Shown: positions 44,825 through 51,875 of the stretch, piece after piece | Position numbering within the stretch: position 1 is the stretch's first letter | How the letters are laid out: each line of letters begins with the position of its first letter | Assembly: GCA_902618945.1 (NCBI GenBank) | Contig: CACNCK010000002.1 | Span: 107,238 to 171,237, forward strand | Length of the DNA stretch: 64,000 nt | Reading direction: 5' to 3' | Origin: an uncultured SAR86 cluster bacterium | GTDB taxonomy: Bacteria > Pseudomonadota > Gammaproteobacteria > Magnimaribacterales > Magnimaribacteraceae | The notes under the pieces: model-generated | Seen by the model: only the letters and a program-made list of their open reading frames with translations | The model's database searches: none | Told to the model about the DNA's origin: nothing | Program-made: the position numbers and the translations under genes

Positions 44825-45580
44825 ATGTTTTATAAGTTAAGATTCACAGTAGTGAGTGAATTAATAATAGGAATACTTTTGACAGATCATGTTATAGAGG
44901 ATCTTCAAGTTAAACATGGAGATCAAAATGATTTTTATAACAAAATCTTCACTGAAGCAGATCCTAATATAAGACTTAAGATTTATGACGTAACTGAAGA
45001 TGTATATCCTCAGGACATGCACGAGTGCGATGGATATTTGATAACGGGCTCTAAGTTGAGCGTTTATGATGATGTCAAATGGATTAGAGACCTAGAAAGT
45101 TTTATTTGTCTCCTTAATGATAAGAAGAAACCTTTACTGGGCGTTTGCTTTGGTCATCAACTCATAGCAAAAGCTCTCGGTGGAGAAGTTAAGAAGGCTG
45201 AAGTAGGGTGGGTACTAGGACTTCAAGAGTACACATTCCATAATCATTTTCCTTGGCTTGAAAAGCCAAATAAAGATATAAAACTTATCCATTCACATCA
45301 AGATCAAGTTATAAATCTTCCTAAGGGAACGACTTTGGTAGCCTCTAATGACTCTGTTCCTAATGCTATGTATTTTATAGGCGATCATATAATGTCTATA
45401 CAAGGACATCCTGAATTCACAAACGAGTATGCTTATGACGTCGTTTGTAAGAGGAGAGATATTCTAGGAGAAGAAAGTTTTCAATCTGCTGAAAAGAGTT
45501 TATTGAATGAACAATCCAATTATCTTGAAGTGACTCATTGGTGGATCGATTTCTTTAGATATCAGTTCAAGACTCAATAG
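44825..45580 (+). CDS. class I glutamine amidotransferase-like protein
   Basis: A 251-residue GATase1 domain. The nucleophile Cys is in GVCFGHQLIAKALGG, with His and Glu in IQGHPEFT. It resembles the stand-alone GMP-synthase-like amidotransferases that act on gamma-glutamyl compounds. The true start may be GTG at 44852 (VSELIIGILL), since the family normally begins right at the first strand. It converges on the dioxygenase gene with a 14-base overlap. Confidence 0.87.
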   Translation: MFYKLRFTVVSELIIGILLTDHVIEDLQVKHGDQNDFYNKIFTEADPNIRLKIYDVTEDVYPQDMHECDGYLITGSKLSVYDDVKWIRDLESFICLLNDKKKPLLGVCFGHQLIAKALGGEVKKAEVGWVLGLQEYTFHNHFPWLEKPNKDIKLIHSHQDQVINLPKGTTLVASNDSVPNAMYFIGDHIMSIQGHPEFTNEYAYDVVCKRRDILGEESFQSAEKSLLNEQSNYLEVTHWWIDFFRYQFKTQ

Positions 45581-46370
45581 TAATTCTCTCCATTCTTCTT
45601 AGTTGAGGCCAATAATCATTAACGGGCTTATGGAGAACAGATCTATTGTCCCAAAAAGCTATAGAGTTATTTTCCCAAGAAAACCGATATTGATATTTTT
45701 CTTGATGAATATGATCAAATAAGAAATTTAAAATTGAACCATCAGCATCATCTCCTTCAATGTGCGAAGTGAAGAGTCTATTAACGTAAATTACCTTTCG
45801 TCCAGTAACAGGATGTTGTTTGATTACAGGATGGGAAACGGGAGGATTTTCTTTAAGTGCATCAGCTAATCTTTCACGGCCACCTTCTTCTTCAAGACTT
45901 TCTTTAAAACCAAATTCAAAGCTATGAATAGCATTCATCTCTTCAAGCCTTTCCTTCCATTCTTGCGAAAGATCATCATAGGCTTTTGATAAGCTTGAGA
46001 ACATAGTATCACCTCCAGATTCAGGAATAATTCTTCCAATCAAGATACTTCCCAAAGGAGGATTTTTTTTAAACGTCATATCAGTATGCCATTCCTCTAT
46101 TTTGGAAGGATTTTCTTCATCATTTTCAAGGATGGTAATTTCTGGAAAACCTTCTACTGTTGGGTATGCTGGATGCGTCTGTAAGTTTCCAAAAAAAGAA
46201 GCAAATCTCTTATGATCTCTTGGACTTATGTTTTGATTTCTGAAGAAAAGAACTTCATTTTCAGCTAAACAAGAAAGTAATCCAATTGATGTTTTTTCAG
46301 AAATATTAGATAGATTAATATCTTCTATGTAAGCACCCAGTTCATCGTCTTTTTTAATTACTTTAAACAT
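45567..46370 (-). CDS. TauD/TfdA family 2-oxoglutarate dioxygenase
   Basis: A 267-residue Fe(II)/2-oxoglutarate dioxygenase. The iron ligands are His and Asp in EEWHTDMTF and the distal His in SVLHKPVNDY, with the 2-oxoglutarate Arg in RRMERI. Family members oxidise taurine, 2,4-D, sulfate esters and similar compounds. Substrate unknown. It diverges from sixA with a 42-nt gap. Confidence 0.92.
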   Translation of the reverse strand: MFKVIKKDDELGAYIEDINLSNISEKTSIGLLSCLAENEVLFFRNQNISPRDHKRFASFFGNLQTHPAYPTVEGFPEITILENDEENPSKIEEWHTDMTFKKNPPLGSILIGRIIPESGGDTMFSSLSKAYDDLSQEWKERLEEMNAIHSFEFGFKESLEEEGGRERLADALKENPPVSHPVIKQHPVTGRKVIYVNRLFTSHIEGDDADGSILNFLFDHIHQEKYQYRFSWENNSIAFWDNRSVLHKPVNDYWPQLRRMERITIES

Positions 46371-46412
46371 AATTTAGGTTAGGTTATCAGAAACAGAAAA
46401 TAATTTATAAAT

Positions 46413-46880
46413 ATGAACATTGTTTTAACAAGACACGCTAAATCTAGCTGGGATAATTTGCATCTTACTGATCATGACCGCCCTTTGAATAGAAGAGGAA
46501 GGGAAGATGCAAAACTTATAGCTAAATATCTAGCTACTTATGAATATACTTATAAAACTATATTGTGTAGCACATCAAAAAGAACGTCTGAGACGCTAGA
46601 GATTTTCTTAAACTATATCCACAAAGTAGATCAAATTAATTACCTATCTAACTTATATCATGCTTCAGCAGAGACTATAAGAAAGGAAATTACCGCTTTA
46701 GACACAGATGGAACATATATGCTTTTAGGGCATAACCCTGGTATAGAAGACTTCTTAAGAAATCTCCATAAAGATAATTCTTTGAAAGTCCCCACGTGCT
46801 CAATAGCTTTATTGTCTAACCAAAATAATTCCCTACGGTTAAAAAAATTAATTACTCCAAAGGAATTAAAGTCACAATAA
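46413..46880 (+). CDS. sixA: SixA-like histidine phosphatase
   Basis: A 155-residue histidine-acid phosphatase-fold protein. The catalytic RHG-type motif is LTRHAKSSWDN, the second part DRPLNRRGREDA, and the later active-site His is in LLGHNPGIEDF. SixA-type enzymes remove phosphate from phosphohistidine in signalling proteins. It lies just upstream of the Pho-box promoter region but is not itself behind it. Confidence 0.88.
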   Translation: MNIVLTRHAKSSWDNLHLTDHDRPLNRRGREDAKLIAKYLATYEYTYKTILCSTSKRTSETLEIFLNYIHKVDQINYLSNLYHASAETIRKEITALDTDGTYMLLGHNPGIEDFLRNLHKDNSLKVPTCSIALLSNQNNSLRLKKLITPKELKSQ

Positions 46881-46891
46881 GACTCTTTACA

Positions 46892-46909
46892 ATGTCACAC
46901 AAATGTCAT
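46892..46909 (+). promoter_or_regulatory. Pho-box-like direct repeat (forward)
   Basis: ATGTCAC-ACAA-ATGTCAT: two 7-bp half-sites in direct repeat with a 4-bp spacer, the 11-bp periodicity of PhoB boxes (consensus CTGTCATAWAWCTGTCAY). It lies 46 nt upstream of the secreted-protein gene, in the right orientation to drive it. PhoB itself is encoded 4 kb downstream. Function is inferred. Confidence 0.7.
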
Positions 46910-46924
46910 ATAAAAGACACATAT

Positions 46925-46942
46925 GTGACAATTATGTGACAT
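46925..46942 (-). promoter_or_regulatory. Pho-box-like direct repeat (reverse orientation)
   Basis: On the minus strand this reads ATGTCAC-ATAA-TTGTCAC, matching the Pho-box consensus at about 15 of 18 positions by eye. It faces the forward box with a 15-bp gap and ends 3 nt before the AAGGAG ribosome-binding site of the next gene. No minus-strand gene starts nearby, so the second box may tighten or repress rather than activate. Confidence 0.65.
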
Positions 46943-46955
46943 ACAAGGAGTAAAC

Positions 46956-47411
46956 ATGAAATTAATAAACAAAATAATTAGTTTAAGTCTAATAATGATT
47001 TCTTCTTATACATATTCGGAGTCCAATCACGGATCTCTTTTCTCATTTGCAGAAAATATGCTAGAAATCGAAGGAACTGCTCCTAATATAATATTTTCAA
47101 GCAATGATGAGATAGGTGATTTATGCTCTGATCAATTGATTGCTTGCTTTAGGTCTGATAAACCTTCAAACATATATATTCAAGCAGGACTTCAACTAGA
47201 CTTACTTAATACCACTTTAGTTGGTCTTATGTCCGATTATTTACAATTTAATGCAAATAAAAACATAGATAATTTAAAAAGTTGCAATGCTCAAGTTGAC
47301 TATCTTTTAAGCACATTTAAGGTAAATAAAGCCAAGATATATAAAGCTACTGCTTGCGGAAGGAAAACTATTTCACAAAAACAGATGGAAAATCTTTTAG
47401 CATCAAAATAA
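46956..47411 (+). CDS. secreted protein of unknown function behind Pho-box promoter
   Basis: A 151-residue protein with a signal peptide (MKLINKIISLSLIMISSYTYS). The mature part has four cysteines, enough for two disulfides. The region GLMSDYLQFNANKNIDNLKSCN falls where small secreted zinc-peptidase-like proteins have a HELVHYLQ helix, so it may be a degenerate, non-catalytic relative; this is a weak inference. It has an ideal AAGGAG site, its own Pho-box-like promoter and a strong terminator, so it is a single-gene transcript, probably made under phosphate starvation. I do not recognise the family. Confidence 0.75.
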   Translation: MKLINKIISLSLIMISSYTYSESNHGSLFSFAENMLEIEGTAPNIIFSSNDEIGDLCSDQLIACFRSDKPSNIYIQAGLQLDLLNTTLVGLMSDYLQFNANKNIDNLKSCNAQVDYLLSTFKVNKAKIYKATACGRKTISQKQMENLLASK

Positions 47412-47426
47412 ATTTCTTGGGGAGAA

Positions 47427-47455
47427 AAAAGAGGGACTTGATCCCTCTTTTTTTT
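47427..47455 (+). terminator. rho-independent terminator
   Basis: AAAAGAGGGA (47427-47436), loop CTTGA, TCCCTCTTTT (47442-47451), continuing T-run to 47455. It lies 16 nt after the stop of the secreted Pho-box gene and separates it from the plcP operon. Confidence 0.93.
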
Positions 47456-47513
47456 GCTTAGTTGAAACTAAAGTTACACTAAAATGTAATATTTTATCCT
47501 GATAATACACAAG

Positions 47514-47546
47514 ATATAGTGCTAAATCTTGAATACATCACTATAT
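47514..47546. promoter_or_regulatory. inverted repeat upstream of plcP, possible operator
   Basis: ATATAGTG (47514-47521) and CACTATAT (47539-47546), perfect 8-bp arms 17 nt apart, ending 9 nt before the plcP ATG. TTGAAT (47529) and TATAAA (47551) would be 16 bp apart but the latter runs into the ATG. No TGTCA half-site is visible here, so control of this operon may differ from a classical Pho box. Confidence 0.4.
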
Positions 47547-47555
47547 GTTGTATAA

Positions 47556-48359
47556 ATGAATGAAGTAATAAAACTAATTCAACCTAAACATTATAAGACT
47601 ATTTGGCTTAGCGACATACACCTAGGCACCAAAGGATGTCAGGCAGAGAAGTTGCTAGACTTTTTATACGAGAATAGTTGTGACACATTATACTTAGTTG
47701 GAGATATTATAGATGGTTGGAGATTAAGCCAGAGTCTTTATTGGCCTCAGACCCACTCAAACGTAATTAGAAGATTTCTTTCTTTCTCTAAACAAGGAAC
47801 CGAGATTATCTTCATAACTGGTAATCATGATGAATTCTTAAGATCATTTTCACCAATTAATCTAGGAAATATCAAAATCATTGACGAGGCAATTCACACC
47901 ACTTGTGATGATAGAGAATTGTTAGTTATACACGGCGATGAATACGATGTAGTCACTAAATATAGTAGATGGATGGCAGTATTGGGATCAGTGGGATATG
48001 AATTTTTAATGGCCTTTAACAGAGGATGGAATATTTTACGCAGATTTTTTGGTTATAAAAATTATTGGTCACTTTCAGCTTATGTCAAGCACAAGGTAAA
48101 GTCAGCTGTTAATTTTATTAGCGACTTTGAAGAAACATTAGCCAGTGCATGCAAAAAACAAGGTTATGATGGAGTGATTGCCGGTCATATACACCATGCA
48201 GAAATTAGAGAAATTGATGGTATCCAATATATGAATTGTGGAGATTGGGTAGAATCATGCACTGCTCTTGTAGAGAAGGAAGATGGTGAAATTTGCATTA
48301 TTGATTACGGCAATAAAGTAAATGAAAATGATAAAGAAAATCAAATCGAAGTAGCATGA
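47556..48359 (+). CDS. plcP: PlcP-type metallophosphoesterase (phospholipase C for lipid remodelling)
   Basis: A 267-residue calcineurin-fold phosphoesterase. The metal ligands are in LSDIHLG (Asp20, His22), VGDIIDGWR (Asp50), GNHDE (89-93), HGDE (126-129) and GHIHHAE (210-216). The extended pattern WPQTHSNV, NYWSLSAYVKHKVKSAV and CGDWVESCTALVE is that of PlcP, often misannotated as UDP-diacylglucosamine diphosphatase (LpxH). PlcP releases phosphate headgroups from phospholipids during phosphate limitation, giving diacylglycerol. The next gene, an Agt glycosyltransferase overlapping by four bases, is its known partner. phoBR lie downstream. Confidence 0.88.
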   Translation: MNEVIKLIQPKHYKTIWLSDIHLGTKGCQAEKLLDFLYENSCDTLYLVGDIIDGWRLSQSLYWPQTHSNVIRRFLSFSKQGTEIIFITGNHDEFLRSFSPINLGNIKIIDEAIHTTCDDRELLVIHGDEYDVVTKYSRWMAVLGSVGYEFLMAFNRGWNILRRFFGYKNYWSLSAYVKHKVKSAVNFISDFEETLASACKKQGYDGVIAGHIHHAEIREIDGIQYMNCGDWVESCTALVEKEDGEICIIDYGNKVNENDKENQIEVA

Positions 48360-49366
48360 GAGTAGTTATCGTGTCAGACGCATGGTATCCACAAGTCAAT
48401 GGCGTCGTTACTACTCTTTCTCAGCTTAAACAGAATTTAGAAAAAAAAGGATACATTGTTGATCTTATAGAGCCTTCTTTATTTAAGACAACATCAACAA
48501 CTATTTATCCCGAAATTTCTCTTTCAATGAACCCTTGGAAAATAAAAGAATATCTAGATACAGAATTTGATTATTTACACATAGCAACAGAAGGACCTTT
48601 GGGTTTCTTTGCTCGAAGATTTGCCAACAAACATGACTTAAATTACACAACAGCTATTCATACTAAATTTCCAGAATATTTAAATAAAATGATTTTCTTG
48701 CCGGCTGCTCTTACTTACAAATATCTCAGATGGTTTCATAAGAACTCCACCGCAGTATTGGTTAATACTAATTCTCAGATTAAAGAACTTAAAAGCAAGA
48801 AATTTAAAAATCTCAAACTATGGAGTAGGGCAATTGACAAATTGATTTTTTACCCAAGAGAAAAAAAATGCGCAGATAACTATTTGCTTTATGTTGGAAG
48901 AGTATCTAGAGAAAAGAATTTAGAAGCATTTCTCAATCTTCCAACTCACGAAATCAAAGTTGTTGTTGGCTCGGGTCCTATGCTTGATGAATATAAAACA
49001 AAATATAAGGACATAAAATTTGTAGGTCCTAAATTTGGTAACGACTTGGCTCAATTTTATTCAGATGCTTCTGTATTTGTCTTTCCTTCAATGACAGACA
49101 CCTATGGAATAGTTATGATAGAGGCTATGGCTTGTGGCACACCTGTGGCAGCCTTTCCCGTGACTGGTCCTATCGATGTTATAGAGCCCAACCTTAATGG
49201 TTCTGTCAATGAAGACCTGGAAAGAGCAGTTTCTCAAGCAAAAGTAATTTCTTCTCAATCATGTATAGATTCAGTTAAAAATCTATCTTGGGACAGTGTT
49301 ACGCAAACTTTCTTGGATACTCTTGTTCACTGCAAATCTAATCAAGAAAAAATAGTTCAAGCATGA
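48356..49366 (+). CDS. agt: Agt-type glycosyltransferase (GT4), glycolipid synthesis
   Basis: A 336-residue GT4 glycosyltransferase. N-terminal VIVSDAWYPQVNGVVTTLSQL, IATEGPLGFFARR, TAIHTKFPEYLNK, the middle LYVGRVSREKNLEAFL, and the donor-site segment FPSMTDTYGIVMIEAMACGTPVAA. It matches the diacylglycerol glycosyltransferases partnered with PlcP, which make monoglucosyl- or glucuronosyl-diacylglycerol to replace phospholipids. It overlaps plcP and ugd by four bases each, so translation is coupled. Donor specificity cannot be read from sequence, but the adjacent ugd favours UDP-glucuronate. Confidence 0.87.
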   Translation: MRVVIVSDAWYPQVNGVVTTLSQLKQNLEKKGYIVDLIEPSLFKTTSTTIYPEISLSMNPWKIKEYLDTEFDYLHIATEGPLGFFARRFANKHDLNYTTAIHTKFPEYLNKMIFLPAALTYKYLRWFHKNSTAVLVNTNSQIKELKSKKFKNLKLWSRAIDKLIFYPREKKCADNYLLYVGRVSREKNLEAFLNLPTHEIKVVVGSGPMLDEYKTKYKDIKFVGPKFGNDLAQFYSDASVFVFPSMTDTYGIVMIEAMACGTPVAAFPVTGPIDVIEPNLNGSVNEDLERAVSQAKVISSQSCIDSVKNLSWDSVTQTFLDTLVHCKSNQEKIVQA

Positions 49367-50706
49367 AATTAACTGTAGTTGGATCAGGTTATGTTGGGTT
49401 AGTTACTGCTGCATGTTTTAGTTTTGCTGGTCATGACGTTCTTTGTGTAGAAAAAGATAAAAAGAAAATTAGTTCCATCAAAAAAGGCAATCTACCCTTT
49501 TATGAACCAAATCTTGAAAACCTAGTTAAAGAAGGGATAAAAAATGGCAGATTAATTTTTTCTACTGATCTCTCCCTTATCAATGAATTTTCTGAAAGTG
49601 TTTTTATTTGTGTGGGTACTCCCAGTAATCCTGATGGATCAGCAAATATCAACTATGTTAAGAAATCTTTGAAGCAAATATTACTAATAGATAATTCAAA
49701 ATTAGAAGATATAGTTATAAAGAGCACAGTACCTCCCGGCACTGCAGATAGACTTTCTAGTGAAATATGTGAAAAAAGAAATATAGACTTGGTCAGTTGT
49801 CCTGAGTTTTTACGGGAAGGGTCCGCTGTTCAGGATTTTTTGAAGCCTCAACGAATTATACTAGGACTACATAATCAACGTAAAAGGGATAAATTCCGCA
49901 GTATTTTTTCCCCATTTAATAGGAAACAGGACAGAATACTTTTTATGGATCCTGTATCTGCTGAACTAACCAAGTATGCATCAAATGCTATGCTAGCAAC
50001 CAAAATCAGTTTTATTAACGAACTGTCTAGATATTCAGACCTTAAGGGAGCTAATATTGAAAAGGTCAGAATGGGAATGGGTTTAGACAGCAGAATAGGA
50101 TTAGAATATTTATATCCTGGTTGTGGATTTGGAGGTTCTTGTTTTCCTAAAGATATTGATGCTCTGATATCTTCCGCAAAAGAAGCTAACCTTAATCTTG
50201 ACCTTATTAAGGCAGTAAAGAAAATAAATCAATCTCAGCCAGACTATCTTATTGATAAACTTTCAGACCATTATGACAATCAATTAAATGGTAAGACAAT
50301 TTCTCTATGGGGGCTTTCTTTCAAGCCAAACACAGATGATATGAGAAGTGCACCCGCACTAAAGGTTATTTCCAAACTATTAGATTTAGGTTGCTTCTTG
50401 CAGATATATGATCCCAAAGCGATGGAAAACTTTAAGAATTCTCCACTTCATACCCCTAATACATTGTTATGTAATTCTGCATCAGAAACTCTTGAAGGAT
50501 CAGATGGACTTGTAATATGTACAGAATGGAGAGAGTTCTTTCAAATTGATTTAAATGTCTTTCAAAGAATGAAATCAAAAGTAGTCATTGATGGCAGAAA
50601 TATCTATCCTCTTGAAACAATGAAAGAAAATGACATAATCTACTATTCTATCGGCAGACCGTTTACAAATATTAAGCAAGGGAACATTGAATTAAAAGCT
50701 AGTTAA
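49363..50706 (+). CDS. ugd: UDP-glucose 6-dehydrogenase
   Basis: A 447-residue enzyme oxidising UDP-glucose to UDP-glucuronate with two NAD. The Rossmann motif is GSGYVGLVTAACFSFAGH at the N-terminus. The catalytic Cys is in YPGCGFGGSCFPKD. The C-terminal domain includes SLWGLSFKPNTDDMRSAPAL. It overlaps agt by four bases, suggesting it supplies glucuronate for the lipid made by Agt rather than for a capsule; no capsule genes are present nearby. Confidence 0.95.
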   Translation: MKLTVVGSGYVGLVTAACFSFAGHDVLCVEKDKKKISSIKKGNLPFYEPNLENLVKEGIKNGRLIFSTDLSLINEFSESVFICVGTPSNPDGSANINYVKKSLKQILLIDNSKLEDIVIKSTVPPGTADRLSSEICEKRNIDLVSCPEFLREGSAVQDFLKPQRIILGLHNQRKRDKFRSIFSPFNRKQDRILFMDPVSAELTKYASNAMLATKISFINELSRYSDLKGANIEKVRMGMGLDSRIGLEYLYPGCGFGGSCFPKDIDALISSAKEANLNLDLIKAVKKINQSQPDYLIDKLSDHYDNQLNGKTISLWGLSFKPNTDDMRSAPALKVISKLLDLGCFLQIYDPKAMENFKNSPLHTPNTLLCNSASETLEGSDGLVICTEWREFFQIDLNVFQRMKSKVVIDGRNIYPLETMKENDIIYYSIGRPFTNIKQGNIELKAS

Positions 50707-50707
50707 T

Positions 50708-51121
50708 ATGAAAAGAGGAATTACTTTTGGAGCTTTTGATTTATTCCATGCCGGACATGTCCTTATGCTGAAAGAAGCCAAATCTGTTTGTGAACATTTA
50801 ATTGTCTGTGTACAAACTGACCCTAGTCTAGATAGGACAACAAAAAATACACCTGTTCAGTCAATTGTTGAAAGGCAAATACAAGTTTCTGCCTGTAAAT
50901 ATGTTGATGAAGTCATAATTTATGATACTGAAGCAGATGTACTTGAAATATTAGAGACTATGGATTGGGATATAAGAATTATAGGAGATGAGTATAAGGA
51001 CAAAGAATTCACTGGTAGAGATAAATACTTAGATCAATGCTACTTTAATCAGAGAACCCATTCCTTCTCAAGTTCTGAATTAAGAAAAAGAGTAGCTGAT
51101 AAACATTTTAGACCAAATTAA
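50708..51121 (+). CDS. cytidylyltransferase family protein (TagD-like)
   Basis: A 137-residue nucleotidyltransferase. The HxGH motif is in GAFDLFHAGHVLMLKEAK and the C-terminal motif in SFSSSELRKRV. This resembles glycerol-3-phosphate cytidylyltransferase. In this operon it might make an activated glycerol or headgroup precursor for lipid or surface polymer synthesis; the product is unknown. It starts 1 nt after ugd and ends 60 nt before phoB. Confidence 0.85.
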   Translation: MKRGITFGAFDLFHAGHVLMLKEAKSVCEHLIVCVQTDPSLDRTTKNTPVQSIVERQIQVSACKYVDEVIIYDTEADVLEILETMDWDIRIIGDEYKDKEFTGRDKYLDQCYFNQRTHSFSSSELRKRVADKHFRPN

Positions 51122-51152
51122 GTCACAGAAAATTAATAAATAATTTTCGTAT

Positions 51153-51175
51153 TTGTCACTTTGTGACACTATAAT
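51153..51175 (+). promoter_or_regulatory. phoB promoter with TTGTCAC half-site and TATAAT
   Basis: TTGTCAC (51153-51159) lies exactly 10 nt upstream of a consensus -10 TATAAT (51170-51175), the spacing of a PhoB proximal half-site. The spacer completes a palindrome TGTCAC-TTT-GTGACA. The -10 is only 6 nt before the phoB ATG and there is no Shine-Dalgarno, so the message is probably leaderless. Autoregulation by PhoB is inferred. Confidence 0.6.
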
Positions 51176-51181
51176 TTATAA

Positions 51182-51868
51182 ATGTCAAAAAATATTTTAG
51201 TTGTAGAAGACGAACCTGATTTAAGAACAACTCTTGAATTTAATTTAAGGTCAGAAGGATATAAAGTTAAGTCTGCTGCGGATGGTGAAGCCGCAATCAA
51301 AGAAATTGTAAAAAAAGTACCTGATCTTGTGCTTCTTGATTTAATGCTACCTGACATGTCGGGACTTGAAATTTGCAAAAAAATAAGAAATGAATCCTTT
51401 AGTGATCAAGTGTCTATCATCATGTTAACTGCAAAGGGAGAAGAAGTAGATAGGGTTGTGGGATTTGAACTAGGTGCTGATGACTACGTAGTTAAACCTT
51501 TCAGTGTTAGAGAGCTTATGTTGCGAATTTCATCAATCTTAAAAAGAGGATCAGAAACAAAAACTAATAAAGAACAAATTTCAATAGGTGATGTTGAAAT
51601 TAATTTAGCTTCACATAGGGTTTTTATAAGTGGTCTCGAAATTGAACTTACTGCAAAAGAGTTTGAATTACTTAAATACCTGGCGGAACGCAATGGAAGA
51701 ATTCAAACCAGAGAAGTATTATTGGAACAAGTGTGGGATTATAACAATTCAGTCACAACCAGAACTGTGGATACTCATATCAAAAGACTTAGATCTAAAA
51801 TCGGTGATGTGGGATCAAAAATAGAAACCGTCAGAGGTGTAGGTTACCGCTTTAATTACGTCGTATAA
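51182..51868 (+). CDS. phoB: phosphate regulon response regulator PhoB
   Basis: A 228-residue OmpR/PhoB-type regulator. In the receiver domain the acidic pocket is Glu-Asp 9-11, phospho-acceptor Asp53 in LLDLMLPDMSG, Thr in MLTAKG and Lys in DDYVVKPF. The C-terminal winged helix contains ELTAKEFELLKYLAERNGRI and TVDTHIKRLRSKIG. phoR follows 7 nt later, and several TGTCAC motifs occur in neighbouring promoters, which supports PhoB over other OmpR-class regulators. Confidence 0.93.
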   Translation: MSKNILVVEDEPDLRTTLEFNLRSEGYKVKSAADGEAAIKEIVKKVPDLVLLDLMLPDMSGLEICKKIRNESFSDQVSIIMLTAKGEEVDRVVGFELGADDYVVKPFSVRELMLRISSILKRGSETKTNKEQISIGDVEINLASHRVFISGLEIELTAKEFELLKYLAERNGRIQTREVLLEQVWDYNNSVTTRTVDTHIKRLRSKIGDVGSKIETVRGVGYRFNYVV

Positions 51869-51875
51869 TCTATGA

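Noticed and set aside
47556-48359. LpxH (UDP-2,3-diacylglucosamine diphosphatase) in lipid A synthesis
   Set aside because: Motifs outside the metal site (KNYWSLSAYVKHKVKSAV, CGDWVESCTALVE) and the adjacent Agt, Ugd and phoBR genes fit PlcP better.
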